From Rattus norvegicus (taxonomy: Eukaryota; Chordata; Mammalia; Rodentia; Muridae): 64,000 bases of DNA. The notes under the pieces are model-generated. The model was not told where the DNA came from and made no database searches. It saw nothing but the letters and a program-made list of their open reading frames with translations. Both the position numbers and the translations under genes were made by a program. Every line of letters starts with the position of its first letter. Position 1 is the first letter of the stretch. Below are positions 30,101 to 39,182 of the stretch, piece by piece. Where the stretch lies: positions 127,983,976-128,047,975 of the forward strand of contig NC_086021.1 of assembly GCF_036323735.1 (NCBI RefSeq), written 5' to 3'.

Positions 30101-31641
30101 TTGGATTCACAGAGATCCACCTGCCTCTGCCTCTCAATTGCTGGGGTTAAAGGTGAATACCATGATGACTAGCTTATTCTATTTTTCTGTTTTGATGACA
30201 ACCTAAGTTTTGCCCTAAGTAAAAGGGAAGAACTTTTTTTACGGCTGATAATTCCATTAAAAGGTTAATGATACTCATAAGATTTGCTTATTTCAAATTA
30301 ACAGTCCTAATTAAAGAAAAAGAAACAAAACAACTAAAGAAGAAAAGTTACTGCTTTTCTCCCTGTATTACTTTTTGTCCCAGAATACCTAACAGAAGTC
30401 ACTTAGTTAGAGAGGTTTGATTTGGCTCACAGATTAGAGGAAATACATCCAACATGGTAGGGAAGGCATTGTGGCTGGGGAAACTTCATCTGTGGTGGCA
30501 AGAACTTGCAGCATGGCTTGTTCACATCGTAATGGATTAGGAATTGGAGAAAACCTTTAAGGTTTGTCCCTAGTGATCTACTTGTATGAACTAGTACCAG
30601 TGCCCCAAAACTCCAATAAGATCCCAAATAGCATCACCCAATAGAGACCAGAGTTCAAACACAGGCCTGTGGGATAAATTTACATTCAAATTGTAACACT
30701 CTCTTTTAGATATATGGTACATATGCTGGAATTGGCTGTGACTTTCATTGAGAAAATGGAAACGAATCTTGAAATAATTAGAAATATCCCTCATTTAGAT
30801 GCAAACCTAAAGAAAATGGTGAGTACCACTAATACAGCTGCTCTCCGTTCTTATACTAGGATCTCAGCTGTATTACCTTTTACCTTTTTGGTCTTAGTTT
30901 TGTTTTAGATAGTCTCACATAGCTCAGGCTAGCCTCAGGCTCCTTCAGTACAAAACAAAGCAATGATTCTCATGATGCTCTCATGGATGTGTGATTAACC
31001 TTTGCTTTAGTGGGTTCTCCTGTGACTATCCTCTCTCATCTCCTCCATCCAGCTCCCTGGCCCTCTCGCTTCCTCCAGATAGTGCCTGCTTGTGTTTGCC
31101 TAGCACATATACTGATACTCTTTCGCCCTCTCCCTCAGCCCTCAATGTCCCTTCCTCTCTGCTCACTGTCTCCCTTTTACTTTGAGAGCACATGGTCACA
31201 TAGACCACTCAGATATAGAATATACATACAAGACAAGACTGACTGTGTTTGTCTTTCTTTACTTGGCTATTTCATTTTGAGTTAGTCATTATTAAATCAT
31301 GAAACATAAAAGAAAAACAAACCTTTTCTTAACCAGGCATGGTGTTCGGCACCTATAATTGTTAATAATTGTAGCAGCCAGAGCTGTTACACAGAGAAAC
31401 CCTGTCTCTAAAAACCAAAATTTAAAAAGAAATTTATTTATTTAGGCAGGTTCTCTATAGAATAGGATGACCTTACATATACTATATGGCTCAGGCGGGC
31501 TTTGAACTCACAAAAATGCTCCTGATTCAGCCTTCCAGTAGATTAAGGACTTTAGACTTTACTCCCTGAATACTGGGGAGCCGTTCCATTTTTTTTGTTG
31601 GTAATGGAGGTTGTGATTTTTACTTTTTTCTTAATTTTAAA

Positions 31642-31692
<51 letters not shown>

Positions 31693-31737
31693 TATACTCC
31701 CATTGCAGAGAGGTTGAGAGGGAAGGAGAGGGGGAAG

Positions 31738-31777
<40 letters not shown>

Positions 31778-33328
31778 GGGAGGAGAGAGGGGGTGGGGGA
31801 GAGAGAGAGGGCACAGGTGCCTGACGTGTCTGATTTCTTAGGGCTGGAATTACAGGCAGTTGTGAGCCATCTGCTGGGTACCAAACTTGGGTCCTTCTGA
31901 AGAACAGGAAACACTTTTAACCTTTGAATCATGTCTCCAGACCCTTGTTTTTCATTTTTGTTTTAATTTTTTGTATGTGGGTGAATGTCTTGCCTGCATG
32001 TATGTCTGTGTGCTGTATGTGTCTGGTGCTCTCAGAGGCCAGAAAAGGCTATCAAGTCCCCAAGGACTGGAGTTAATTGCAAGCTGCTATGTGGTTGCTG
32101 GGAATCAAACCTAGGTCCTCTAGAAGAGCAACAAGTGTGCGTTTGCAGATAAGCTGTCTTTCCAGTCCATTTTTAGTTTTTAAGGAAAATACAGAGGAGT
32201 GGATTGGTCAAAACTATCCTTTACTCATGGAGCAAGTATTGGCTAGACTAGATTGAGCCCTACCACTCAGAGTAAGGACAGAGGGATCATTACCATCTGG
32301 AGAATGCTAGAGACACGGGCTTTCAGGGTCAAGGGTCCACTCTCTATAGTGTTTACCTAGTATGTGAAAGGCCTTTGCTCCGTCCCAGCACCAGAAGAAA
32401 AGAAAATTTCAGAATTGCAGATTTCAATCACCCAACACCTTTAGAATCAGTTTAAGACAAATTTGGTGTCACACACATGCCTGTGGGGGATGATGAGGTA
32501 GGAGGATACCACAAATTCCAGATCAGTGAGAAAGAGCAGTGAGAAAGCTGGGTTTATTTGCATAGAGTTCAAACTGATGGTAGAGAAGAGAACTCAGACA
32601 GAACATATGTAAGGTTGGGTTGGGGGTGGAGATACAGTTGTTTTTACTTTTTGTTATTTGTTTGTTTTAGTGGCAAGGTTTTTAATCCCATTTACACACT
32701 ACCAAGTCCTACACTGACATTTCCATCCCATACACTTTTCTGTAGTTCCAGACTCTTTTTTTTTTTTTTTTTTTGGTTCTTTTTTTCAAAACGGGGGACC
32801 AAACCCAGGGCCTTGCGCTTCCTAGGCAAGCGCTCTACCACTGAGCTAAATCCCCAACCCCTAGTTCCAGACTCTTAAAGGGATGTTTCTCTTGGCCCTT
32901 GTATTCACTCCTATCTACAGTCTTTTTGATGTCTAAAAGGAATTCTGCATCGCCATCCCTAGCCCACCTTCATCTTTCTCCCTGTCTCATCCCAAACCAC
33001 AGTTTTAAGGAATTTTTGCAGTAAAGGACTAGAAAAAGACCAGATGCTAATTTTTGAAGTATTTATTTCTGGTAATCAATAACAGGTTTTTTTCTATTTT
33101 TCTTTATTTCAAACGTTACAGAGCAAAGCTTTAGCCAAGATGGATATTTTGGTGAACAAGACAGAAGAACTGGCAGAGAATATACTCAAGTGGCGAGATC
33201 TACAAAAGGAAATTTCCTTGTACATCCCCAGAATGCTGACTGAAGAAAATCATCTTCATGAACTTGACATAGTGCCTCCTTTACCTTTTCTTTCTAAGGC
33301 TCACACTGAGACCTCTGATACCAAGTGA
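22974..33328 (+). CDS. Haus2: HAUS2 (CEP27), augmin-complex subunit 2, complete (234 aa)
   Basis: The six coding exons are 22974-23066, 27421-27513, 27942-28011, 28817-28949, 30710-30818 and 33122-33328. Lengths 93, 93, 70, 133, 109 and 207 add to 234 codons plus stop, with phases that join correctly. HAUS2 is one of eight subunits of augmin, which binds spindle microtubules and recruits gamma-tubulin ring complexes for branching nucleation. The protein begins MAAANPWDPASAPSAAGLLL and is mostly helical coiled coil, for example NNLEIELLKLEKDTADL and NNHLEAVLKEKHTIRQRLL, followed by the conserved RPMCQENLP and the helix YMVHMLELAVTFIEKME. The start ATG sits in a CpG-rich first exon with a GTACGT donor. 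Confidence 0.97.
23367..23599. mobile_element. URR1-like hAT non-autonomous DNA transposon in HAUS2 intron 1
   Basis: Terminal inverted repeats are visible: TTTCTCAACCTT near the left end and TTGAGAACCACCG at the right end. Internal CCCCAACCATAATATCATTT and a late GTTTGACCCCCACCAAG match the rodent URR1 pattern as I recall it. The left 8-bp flank CTCTAGAA fits the hAT target preference for TCTAGA; the right flank CTCTAAAT is a decayed copy. It starts about 300 bp after the end of HAUS2 exon 1. Confidence 0.8.
26191..26304. repeat. 57-bp tandem duplication
   Basis: Two apparently identical 57-bp units (GCCTCATGCTCGTCTCTCAG ...) begin at 26191 and 26248. The sequence returns to GCCTGC at 26305. 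Confidence 0.95.
26395..26772 (+). pseudogene. Class I (gamma-like) ERV pol fragment
   Basis: The translated plus strand shows MSTKIKDLKDAGVVVPNTF and later WPVQRTDGSWRVT, the N-terminal fingers region of a gammaretrovirus-like reverse transcriptase seen in rodent class I ERVs. Upstream codons continue the family pattern but contain stops. It is only about 380 bp with no LTR nearby, and a B2 has inserted just beyond it. It is unrelated to the class II provirus at 35-45 kb. Confidence 0.75.
26793..26981 (+). mobile_element. B2 SINE with TSD
   Basis: The B2 body on plus (GGAAAGATGGCTCAGGTTAAG ... AAATAAACAAATC) ends in an A-rich tail. The 15-bp repeat AAAAATTTAATCCAG is at 26778-26792 and 26982-26996. 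Confidence 0.93.
27111..27146. repeat. (CA)n microsatellite
   Basis: About 18 uninterrupted CA units in HAUS2 intron 1. Confidence 0.95.
27421..27513 (+). CDS. Haus2: HAUS2 coding exon 2
   Basis: It encodes EMLDISKNTAPCFVNFSRLQ to AEIYQ. The AG acceptor is at 27419-27420 and the donor GTAAAT follows. Confidence 0.96.
27942..28011 (+). CDS. Haus2: HAUS2 coding exon 3
   Basis: It encodes NNLEIELLKLEKDTADLIHP to TYL plus the first base of a Val codon. The donor is GTAAGT. Confidence 0.96.
28276..28431 (-). mobile_element. B2 SINE in HAUS2 intron 3
   Basis: A minus-strand B2: CTGTCTTCAGACACACCAGA through CTGAGCCATCTCTCCAGCCC. A deletion of about 15 bp is seen near its end (GCAGTCAGCCACTGAGCC). 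Confidence 0.85.
28817..28949 (+). CDS. Haus2: HAUS2 coding exon 4
   Basis: It encodes EKYDVLQSMNNHLEAVLKEK onward to MEAVYH and two bases of Arg. The donor is GTTAGA. Confidence 0.95.
28950..30709 (+). other. HAUS2 intron 4
   Basis: It contains B1 elements on plus (about 29145-29215 and 29235-29380) and on minus (about 29835-29960 and 30040-30160), plus a CT/T-rich stretch at about 29758-29838. No exon is seen. Confidence 0.55.
30710..30818 (+). CDS. Haus2: HAUS2 coding exon 5
   Basis: It encodes YMVHMLELAVTFIEKMETNL onward to DANLKKM. The donor is GTGAGT. Confidence 0.96.
31642..31812. repeat. (TG)n then (GA)n microsatellites
   Basis: About 24 TG units at 31642-31689 are followed, after 48 bp of mixed sequence, by an imperfect GA/GGGA-rich run. 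Confidence 0.93.
32758..32861 (-). mobile_element. ID SINE with TSD
   Basis: ID on minus with a variant segment (TTCAAAACGGGGGACCAAAC instead of the usual CGGAGCTGGGGACC). The TSD TAGTTCCAGACTCTT is at 32743-32757 and 32862-32876. Confidence 0.94.
33122..33328 (+). CDS. Haus2: HAUS2 coding exon 6 (stop exon)
   Basis: It encodes SKALAKMDILVNKTEELAEN onward to HTETSDTK and a TGA stop at 33326-33328. Confidence 0.96.
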   Translation, partial: SKALAKMDILVNKTEELAENILKWRDLQKEISLYIPRMLTEENHLHELDIVPPLPFLSKAHTETSDTK

Positions 33329-34260
33329 TGCCATCTTTACGTTCAGTCAATTACATGTAATCAGAAGTCCCTGTCTAGATTGTTATGACAGGCATATTGA
33401 TAGGCTTTGTTGCTAGCAGCACTGAAGCCTTCTTAGTATTGGAATAGCAGAGCCAGAAAGATATCTCAGTGGGGAAAAGCTCCTGCTTCAAGCCTCACAG
33501 CCTGATTCAATCCCTGGGATCCACATATCAGAAGGGGATCACTGATTCCCACAGATTCTCAAGCCTATGATGTCTACACATGTGTCATCGTATGTATGTG
33601 CTATACACACAAAAATAGACAAATGAAAGTAATAGAGAGCGAGTGAGCACATTGGAGCACCAGAATTTTAGGTTCATTAGGATCAAACTGACCTTTATCT
33701 ATGTTTTCACTCTCTTCAGTGAAGCTTAAAAATGATCAACTATACATATGATTATAAGTGAATTGAACATTCTTCAGGCAGAAGGTTTTGTATTATGATT
33801 CTGCATTGTGTCTTTTAAAAACATTTCTGGATTGGAATATTCCAGAATCTGTAACTGAATAGCTACTCACCAGGCCTGTTCCTCTTTGAAGACTTCATGA
33901 AGTAGTGGTTCCTTGGCTGGCCCACCTAGAACCATAGGTAATAGGAGGAGGAGCAGGGCTCAGTGATCAGGCTGTACAGTGTAGTTTGTGGGGGATGCTT
34001 TCTTTTCTTCTGAGAGTCTAGGATGTTGGTACACACCGAGTAGAAAGTACCTTTGCTTCTGGTCCCTGGCAGAATTGCAGAGCACCTCATCCCTAACCGT
34101 TTTGGTGATAGAGAGCATTTAAGTGTAGCAGTTGAGTTGTACTAAGTCACAGCTGTGAATGTGATGACACTAAGTCTTGTAACTCCTCTAGGCAGTTCAC
34201 TCACTGAACCTGGTTGTATCCTTAGGACTGCTTGGAAATAAACGCTGGTGGAGGATGTGT
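33329..34260 (+). other. Haus2: HAUS2 3' UTR
   Basis: About 0.9 kb from the stop to just after a canonical AATAAA. A degraded B3-like SINE on plus lies at about 33445-33620. The end point is inferred. Confidence 0.6.
34237..34242 (+). terminator. Haus2: HAUS2 candidate poly(A) signal AATAAA
   Basis: A canonical hexamer 909 bases after the stop, followed by a GT-rich stretch (GGTGGAGGATGTGTGCTGGTGG) that fits a downstream element. Confidence 0.6.
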
Positions 34261-35334
34261 GCTGGTGGACTTAGGATCAACAAAGAAGAAACAGAGTCTT
34301 GTAAAAATTTAGAATTTTTTGGTGCTATATGTAGCCAAGGCAGAACTTGGACTCACTATGTAGCCCAGGCTGGTCTCAAACACATGATTTTCCTTGCCTT
34401 AGCCTCCCGAGTGCTGGAATCACAGACATGTGGCTAAAGGTTAGAGGTCTGTAAAGGAAAACACTGATATTTTACTCACTTAGGATTTTCTTAAGATGGA
34501 GACTAGTATAATAAATAGAGATTGTAACAGTTATCCCAAGAACTTCTCATTTATATCAGTACTGTAAGTACGTCTGCCTTATGTTTAAACTGGGATCTGG
34601 TTTCCTTTCACGTGTATATATCAGGATTTCCTTACTGTAGCATTCTGCACTGTGGGCATTCAGCAAACCTGCTCATCAGATCTTAATACAAGACTTCACT
34701 TGGTGGATAGTAAAGGAGATGTTCCTAGGGAAGCAGGATCTTTACCCCCAAAGGGCCCTGTTAAAACAACAGGTTATTGTTTTTAAAGTCTACAGCTTTT
34801 ACGAATATGCCATACACAAGTGGTATTGAGATTTTGAACATCACCTAGACAAGTCAGTAGAATTATTAATTTTCCTTGTAGGAATTCTTGTGTATTTATG
34901 TGTAAATATACTCATTACTTTGTCATTGTCAATACTCTTTTTTTTTTTTTTTTGGTTCTTTTTTTCGGAGCTGGGGACCGAACCCAGGGCCTTGCGCTTC
35001 CTAGGCAAGCGCACTACCACTGAGCTAAATCCCCAACCCCCATTGTCAATACTCTTTGTGGTTTTGTAATTTTTTATTTCCATTAATGATTCAAGCTGTA
35101 AAAGTAAACTAATTTTAATTAAATGTGGCTCCAATATGAATCCCAAGTAACAGAAAAAAAAATACTATTAGCTTAACACATACAACATAGAAGCCTTCCA
35201 GCTATCTGACTCATAAAAGCTTAAGGTAAGTTAAGCCTAAATTCCAACATAAAGAGGAAAGCTAATTTTATATTAGTGTGATCAATAAGTAGAGCAAGTT
35301 GGCTTATAGAAGACAGTTACCTGGGATGGAGAGA
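34261..35334. other. Intergenic between HAUS2 and the ERV
   Basis: It contains a minus-strand B1-like SINE (about 34315-34435) and an ID element listed separately. Nothing coding is seen. Confidence 0.6.
34941..35040 (-). mobile_element. ID SINE with TSD
   Basis: A full ID on minus. The 17-bp repeat CATTGTCAATACTCTTT is at 34924-34940 and 35041-35057. Confidence 0.95.
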
Positions 35335-35850
35335 TGTTGGGAGCAGCCTTGAGATGGTGAAAGCAGCCTTCAAGTTAAAAAACAATTGTGTTCTAGCCTT
35401 ATGCTGGAATAATAAGCAATATTCTTCAGGTTAAAAAGCAATTATATTTTAGCCTTATGATAGAACAAAAAACAATAGCCTTAGGTTAGATCAAAGCAGC
35501 ACCTGCAGCTCTACATAAATTCAATAGATAGCATAAATCTAGGTGTCAGATCACTGAGTACTGGTGGTCAGGCACTGACGGTCAGGTCACTAAGCAACCC
35601 ACCCTGCTGTTCCCCCGCTTGGCCGATTTACCTGGCCAATATCCTGGTTATCAAGCCAGGCCCATTCTTTGTGGTCACCCAACCCCTCCCCACATTTTGC
35701 TTCTACCAGTATATCTTCAGCCTGAGAAAAATTAAAAATTGTCAGCTTGATCAGATTTCTTGACTTGCTGTCCGTTCTTTGCGTCTCTTGTCCCCCATTC
35801 TCTCCTAGGTGTACCCCAGACCCTGGTCGACTGCCCTGCGGGTGGGGGCA
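35335..35850 (+). repeat. 5' LTR (516 bp)
   Basis: It starts TGTTGGGAGC and ends GGGGGCA, so it has TG...CA ends. An ATTAAA at 35731-35736 could serve as a poly(A) signal. It matches the 3' LTR except at four positions. Confidence 0.94.
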
Positions 35851-35852
35851 AC

Positions 35853-35870
35853 TGGCGCCCGAACAGGGAC
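35853..35870 (+). promoter_or_regulatory. Primer-binding site, tRNA-Lys type
   Basis: TGGCGCCCGAACAGGGAC lies two bases after the LTR and is the complement of the tRNA-Lys3 3' end. This class of primer is used by MMTV and lentiviruses. Confidence 0.95.
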
Positions 35871-37473
35871 CCCCTGGGGGTCACAGAGGAGAGAACGCCG
35901 CTCATCAGTAAGGACAGGCCTGTCCGCCCTTTTCTGAAGCACCAGAGAGTGACTTTGGATCGCTAGGACGCCACGGAACACCCGCCGTGAGACAGTCCGG
36001 GAGGAGTTCATAGTGCGGCGCAGATCTTAAGGTTAGTAAGTGATGGGACAAGCATTTTCAAAGCAGTCACTATTTGTGACAGGACTGAAGCAGTCACTCA
36101 AGACGCGAGGAATTAGGGTTAAAAAGAAAGATTTAATAAAATTTTTAGATTTGGTAGAAGATATATGTCCCTGGTTTCCCCGGGAAGGGACAATTGATCA
36201 AAAAAGGTGGCTCAGAGTTGGAGATTGTTTTAAAGATTATTATGAGGTTCTTGGTCCTACGAAAATTCCAATCACTGCCTTCAGTTATTGGTCTCTTATT
36301 AATGATATCCTTAGAACCACCTCTGAATGGCCAGATCTTCAGCATTTAGTCAAGGAAGGAGAGTGTTCACTGAAGGAAAGCTCACTGAGGGAGCTTGCTC
36401 CCCTCCCCTTACCTGTTGACCCCGTACTGGGAGAGGAGTCGGCCTCTGGCATTAAGTCGTCGCCTTCCCCCCCATCGGTCATTATTGATATGGAGAGTGC
36501 CTTTGATCCTATCCCTGCTAGACCTTTCTCCGCTGAAAAGATTATGTCCAATGCTCCACCCAATACACCAGAATGCCAACCTAATAGACAACTTTATCCT
36601 TCTCTTCAAGATTTAGGCAAAGGTGGTGTTTCTTCTCCTGAGCAGGAGGTTAAAATAGAGGCAGGAGCTGCTCGTTTTGAGTCAAAAACAGCCACTATAG
36701 CACTGGCCACAGATGGTACCAGAGTTGGTACTCGCTCTCCCTTATCTTTTCCCCCTCCGCCTTATGGCCTCCTAGATGCAGTCCTTGATTCACCCCCTGT
36801 CTCAGATGCTTGTCGCCAGCTGACCAACGATGTGACATCCTTGAGACACATGGTAGAGACTAGAAAAGAGCAGGTACAATTGCTTATAGCTCTTCGCGAT
36901 TTAGAGACAAAATTGACAGAGCTGACACCCTTACAGAGTCCCCAGCTTAAGGCTACAGGCCAGGGTAAAACTCCAAACAAGAAACATAAAGTTTTAGCTT
37001 TTCCCCTCTCCCTGAGGAGCGGGGCAAAAGTCCCTAGAGACCCCTCCACCCCAGGAACCCTGGAGGAGGAGGAGGATCGAGTTACAGATGGTGATTCTGA
37101 GGAGGAGACAGAACTTCACCCCGACTCACAGGAGCCAGGAGATACGGCTGCTGGCTCTGGGTCCCGCGCAGCTCGGGCTGCACCGGGTCCTCCACGCTAT
37201 CATTATCAGCCCCTAGATTTTAAAATATTAGAAAAGCTCAAAACAGCGGTATCAAATTATGGCCCTGTGGCCCCCTTTACACTGGCACTTTTAGAATCCT
37301 CTACTGAAGGATGGCTCACACCAAACGAGTTTTCGCAGCTTGCCCGAGCCGCGCTTTCAGGCGGCGACTTTGTGCTTTGGAAATCTGAAATGGCTGAAGC
37401 CGCAAAAGAAATTGAAACAAAAAATCGTGTACGTCCTGATACCAGGTCATGGACAGCAAAAAAGATTCTTGGT

Positions 37474-37584
37474 GGGGCTGGGGATTTAGCTCAGTGGTAG
37501 AGCGCTTACCTAGGAAGCGCAAGGCCCTGGGTTCGGTCCCCAGCTCCGAAAAAAAAAAAAAAAAAAAAAAAAGAACCAAAAAAA
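37474..37584 (+). mobile_element. ID SINE inserted in gag (capsid)
   Basis: A full ID on plus with a long A-rich tail interrupted by GAACC. The perfect 16-bp repeat AAAAAAGATTCTTGGT is at 37458-37473 and 37585-37600. Insert plus duplicate is 127 bp, one more than a multiple of three, which accounts for the gag frame change. Confidence 0.97.
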
Positions 37585-38210
37585 AAAAAAGATTCTTGGT
37601 GAGCCACCCTTTAATACTTTAGAGTCTCAAATGCAATTTTCTCCTGGTCTTTTGGCTCAAATTCGTCAGGCATGCCTGGCAGCCTGAAAAAGGTTGCCTC
37701 CCAAGTCTGGTTTCTCCTCCACGCTCACTAAGGTACTCCAGGGAACTGACGAACCATACAATTCTTTTGTCAGCCGTTTGACCGAGACAGCAGAGCGCTT
37801 GTTTGGTGTTCAAGAGCCTGAAAATCCCTTTATTAAACAGCTAGCATTTGAAAATGCTAATTCCACTTGCCAGGATATTCTCAAACACCACCGGTCAAAG
37901 CCTTTGGTAGAGTATGTTCGCCTCTGCGCAGGGGCAGGAACAAGCCATGCTATCGGTTTAGCTATTGGAGCTGCTCTTCAAAAGGCAGGCTTTAATTCTC
38001 AAAAAACCTGCTTTAACTGCAAACAAGTTGGTCATTTCATGCGAGAATGCCCCCACCCTCGTCAATATAAAAGACCCCCAGCTGAGGGACAAGGGAATGC
38101 TTCCCCAATGAGGGCTCCACCTACTACGTTGTGCCCCCGCTGCTCTAGAGGTCGACATTGGGCTAACGAATGCCGATCCAAAACTGACAGCCAAGGCCGC
38201 CCTCTGCCTC

Positions 38211-38217
38211 GGGAAAC
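38211..38217 (+). promoter_or_regulatory. Gag-pro -1 frameshift heptamer GGGAAAC
   Basis: This is a canonical X-XXY-YYZ slippery site. The pro frame is open from here onward, as expected for a -1 shift at this site. The heptamer is now out of register with the nucleocapsid frame. Confidence 0.75.
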
Positions 38218-39182
38218 TTCCCACGGGGGCAGCCTCCGGCCCCCTCCTTCAGGACAGGCCCCGGGGCAATAGGGTTTGTCCCTCAGCAAGCCAGCCACAC
38301 TTCACCCAATCAATCCCACCCCTCACCCAATCAATTGCCCATCTCTGGCGAGCCACAAAGAACAGCTCAGGACTGGACCTCTGTGCCTCCGCCAGTACAA
38401 TACTAACACCTGAGGAAGGTATCCAGGCCATATCCACGGGCGTTTATGGCCCCTTACCCCTAAATACTCTTGGCTTGATTTTGGGTAGAGCTTCCCTCTC
38501 CCTGAAAGGACTCCAGATCACACCTGGGGTTATAGACCCCGACCACCAAGGAGAAATACGGGTCCTGGCCAGTGCCACAAGTGGCCCGATACTTATACCT
38601 ACACAACAAGCCATTACACAGTTATTGTTACTCCCTAAGCTGCCAGTCAGAAATCCACATCATAAAGATGCCAGAGCCCCGGGAGAACAAGGAATATCTG
38701 AGGTGTTTTGGGTCCAGAAGATATCTGCTTCTCGGCCTATGCTTACTTTGAGTCTGAATGGAAAAACTTTCCAAGGACTTTTAGACTCGGGAGCTGACGC
38801 CACAGTTATTTCTGACAGGTTTTGGCCTGCTGCCTGGCCATTAACTGATTCAGCCACTCACTTACAAGGAATTGGACACTCTAAAAATCCACGAGTCAGT
38901 GCTCAGACTATTAGATGGACAGATCCAGAAGGAAATTCAGGAACTGTGATTCCCTATGTAATACCTGACTTGCCAATTAACCTCTGGGGGAGAGACATCC
39001 TTTCCCAGATGAATGTTATCATGTGTAGCCCCAACGAGGCAGTTACAAAACAGATGTTGGCTCAGGGATTTCTACCTGGACAAGGATTGGGAAAACAGGC
39101 ACAGGGCATTAAAGAACCATTGGTTATGACACAGAAGCTAGATCGAAGAGGTTTGGGATCTCTGCCTTCACATTTTCCTTAG
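38217..39182 (+). CDS. ERV pro: dUTPase - protease - G-patch
   Basis: This frame is open without stops from the slippery site to TAG at 39180-39182. It first encodes a dUTPase (SGLDLCASASTILTPEEG; LILGRASLSLKG; GVIDPDHQGEI), then an aspartic protease with the catalytic DSG triad in LLDSGADATVIS (about 38781-38815) and the second conserved WGRDIL segment. It ends with a G-patch (GFLPGQGLGKQAQGI). A dUTPase upstream of the protease and a C-terminal G-patch are both betaretroviral hallmarks. It would be made only by frameshifting from gag, which is broken upstream, so expression is doubtful. Confidence 0.92.
   Translation, partial: LPTGAASGPLLQDRPRGNRVCPSASQPHFTQSIPPLTQSIAHLWRATKNSSGLDLCASASTILTPEEGIQAISTGVYGPLPLNTLGLILGRASLSLKGLQITPGVIDPDHQGEIRVLASATSGPILIPTQQAITQLLLLPKLPVRNPHHKDARAPGEQGISEVFWVQKISASRPMLTLSLNGKTFQGLLDSGADATVISDRFWPAAWPLTDSATHLQGIGHSKNPRVSAQTIRWTDPEGNSGTVIPYVIPDLPINLWGRDILSQMNVIMCSPNEAVTKQMLAQGFLPGQGLGKQAQGIKEPLVMTQKLDRRGLGSLPSHFP

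Larger units (their letters stand above)
30819..33121 (+). other. HAUS2 intron 5
   Basis: It contains a (TG)n run (31642-31690), a (GA)n run (about 31738-31812), two B3-type SINEs on minus (about 31830-31950 and 31960-32165) and a young ID (separate entry). No exon is seen. Confidence 0.6.
36043..38271 (+). pseudogene. ERV gag (MA - PPPY - CA - NC), disrupted
   Basis: The ATG at 36043 gives MGQAFSKQ, with a myristoylation-type Gly2. A betaretroviral matrix follows (about codons 1-110), then a variable region with a PPPY late-domain motif (36754-36765). Capsid begins near 37200 (FKILEKLKTAVSNYGPVAPF). After 477 codons an ID SINE interrupts capsid and shifts the frame by one. The rest of capsid, including the major-homology region near QGTDEPYNSF, continues from 37601, with an in-frame TGA at 37685-37687. 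Nucleocapsid has two CCHC knuckles (38009-38050 and 38132-38173). The present frame stops at TAG 38271. The expected family C-terminal stretch (ending QDWTSVPPPVQY, stop at 38404) is in another frame, so a one-base loss just before the slippery site is inferred. Confidence 0.93.

Noticed and set aside
38475..39182. Reading the protease gene as starting at 38475
   Set aside because: That codon is TTG inside the dUTPase. The frame is open further upstream to the slippery site at 38211, so no independent start is needed.
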